A stretch of 64,000 bases of DNA, from the NCBI GenBank assembly GCA_036268875.1, contig DATATI010000079.1, forward strand, positions 186,001 to 250,000. Reading direction: 5' to 3'. The notes below the pieces were generated by a model. That model had not been told where the DNA came from, made no database searches, and worked only from the letters and a program-made list of their open reading frames with translations. The stretch comes from Polyangia bacterium (lineage in GTDB: Bacteria > Myxococcota_A > Polyangia > Fen-1088). The translations under genes and the position numbers were made by a program. Below, in pieces: positions 63,478 through 64,000 of this stretch (position 1 is the stretch's first letter; each line of letters begins with the position of its first letter).

Positions 63478-64000
63478 ATGGGCGCGGCCGCTTTTTACGA
63501 CATGGACGGGACGTTGGTGCGGACCAACCTGGTTCACGCCTTCGCCTACAACGCCAAGAACCAGCAGGGCCTGCTGCGCAGCGTGTTCAAGACGGCGGCG
63601 ACGTTCGCCAGCGTGCCGCTGTTCATGGCCGCCGATTTCTATAATCGGCGCCTCTTCAACGACATCTTCTTCGTCCGCTACCGTGGCGAATCGGAAGATC
63701 GCCTGCGCTATCTCGCCGATGAGCTGTTCGAGAGCACCATCAAGCCGTCGATTTTTCCCGGCGCCTATGAGCTGATCGCCAAATCCAAGGAACTGGGCCT
63801 GCGCCAGGTGCTGGTCACCGGCGCCCTGGACATCACGGTCGAGCCGCTGGCCAGGCACCTCAAGATCGACGACTATGTGACGAACCGCCTGGAATTCGTC
63901 GACGGATACGCCACCGGCCGCCTTTTGCCGCCGGTGATGGCGGCCGCCACCAAGGCCAGCTGGATTCGCATCTACGCCGAGAAAGAGAGCTTGAACCTGT
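63478..64000 (+). CDS. HAD-IB (SerB-like) phosphatase, truncated by the window end
   Basis: 174 codons are visible from ATG 63478 and the frame is still open at 64000. Motif I is FYDMDGTLVRTN, with both catalytic Asp; the motif II region is VLVTGALDITVEPLA. A helical cap of about 70 residues (FNDIFFVRYRGESEDRLRYL) is typical of the HAD-IB group that includes phosphoserine phosphatase and related lipid-phosphate phosphatases. Proteins of this class in these bacteria are sometimes fused to an acyltransferase, which would lie beyond the edge. No good Shine-Dalgarno is visible. Confidence 0.8.
   Translation, partial: MGAAAFYDMDGTLVRTNLVHAFAYNAKNQQGLLRSVFKTAATFASVPLFMAADFYNRRLFNDIFFVRYRGESEDRLRYLADELFESTIKPSIFPGAYELIAKSKELGLRQVLVTGALDITVEPLARHLKIDDYVTNRLEFVDGYATGRLLPPVMAAATKASWIRIYAEKESLNL

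Overview
The window is high-GC bacterial chromosomal DNA that reads like a member of the Myxococcota (myxobacteria and relatives). The evidence is a gliding-motility (Glt/Agl-type) gene cluster, an mglB-mglA polarity pair whose predicted proteins have the same lengths as I recall for Myxococcus xanthus (159 and 195 aa), a FrzS/AglZ-type pseudo-receiver coiled-coil protein, an elongation factor G of the mitochondrion-like 'spd' lineage, and many TPR lipoproteins. I see no rRNA, tRNA, CRISPR array, insertion sequence or prophage. Coding density is very high and all long antisense ORFs look like codon-bias shadows.

Layout. 1-16.8 kb: a glt-like cluster on the + strand: gltD (3' end only), gltE, gltF, gltG (FHA + AgmX/PglI C-terminal domain), a TPR lipoprotein, then after an intrinsic terminator and a candidate extended -10 promoter the 3,496-aa TPR giant gltI/agmK, whose C-terminus resembles an M48 metallopeptidase fold without its zinc site. 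16.8-22.6 kb: an RNase Y-like HD protein, a small membrane protein, an MMPL/RND exporter and a divergent Omp85-like outer-membrane protein. 22.7-26.9 kb: a tightly coupled five-gene set (HAD phosphatase, sugar/inositol-phosphate nucleotidyltransferase, inositol-monophosphatase-like, P-loop kinase, CDP-alcohol phosphotransferase with a degenerate nucleotidyltransferase-like N-terminus) that looks like a pathway for a polyol phosphodiester or phospholipid head group. 26.9-32.7 kb: secA with a leader hairpin, a lipoprotein, and an ECF sigma/anti-sigma pair. 32.8-37 kb: the AglZ/FrzS-like protein and HflX.

36.9-41 kb, - strand: PAP2 phosphatase, RlmI-like rRNA methyltransferase, a zinc-ribbon/Tudor-like protein and an acyl-CoA mutase large subunit, divergent from a phosphoglycolate-phosphatase-like gene. 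41.7-47.8 kb, - strand: a protein-quality-control block clpB-dnaJ-lon. 48-51.9 kb, + strand: dnaX-ybaB-recR, then mglB-mglA. 51.9-57.3 kb: a subtilase with a polytopic C-terminus, a TPR/beta-barrel protein, cobalamin adenosyltransferase, a HAD hydrolase and HU. 57.5-64 kb: an apparently solitary Dam-type methylase, an FKBP lipoprotein, fusA, a TylF-like methyltransferase and a HAD-IB phosphatase cut by the window end.

How it fits together: the envelope-spanning Glt-type complex, the MglA GTPase switch with its MglB GAP, and a FrzS/AglZ-like scaffold are the parts expected of a focal-adhesion gliding or related polarity system, here all within 52 kb. The mutase at 40 kb needs the adenosylcobalamin produced by the adenosyltransferase at 56 kb. 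Functions are inferred from sequence motifs and recalled family knowledge; no database search was run.
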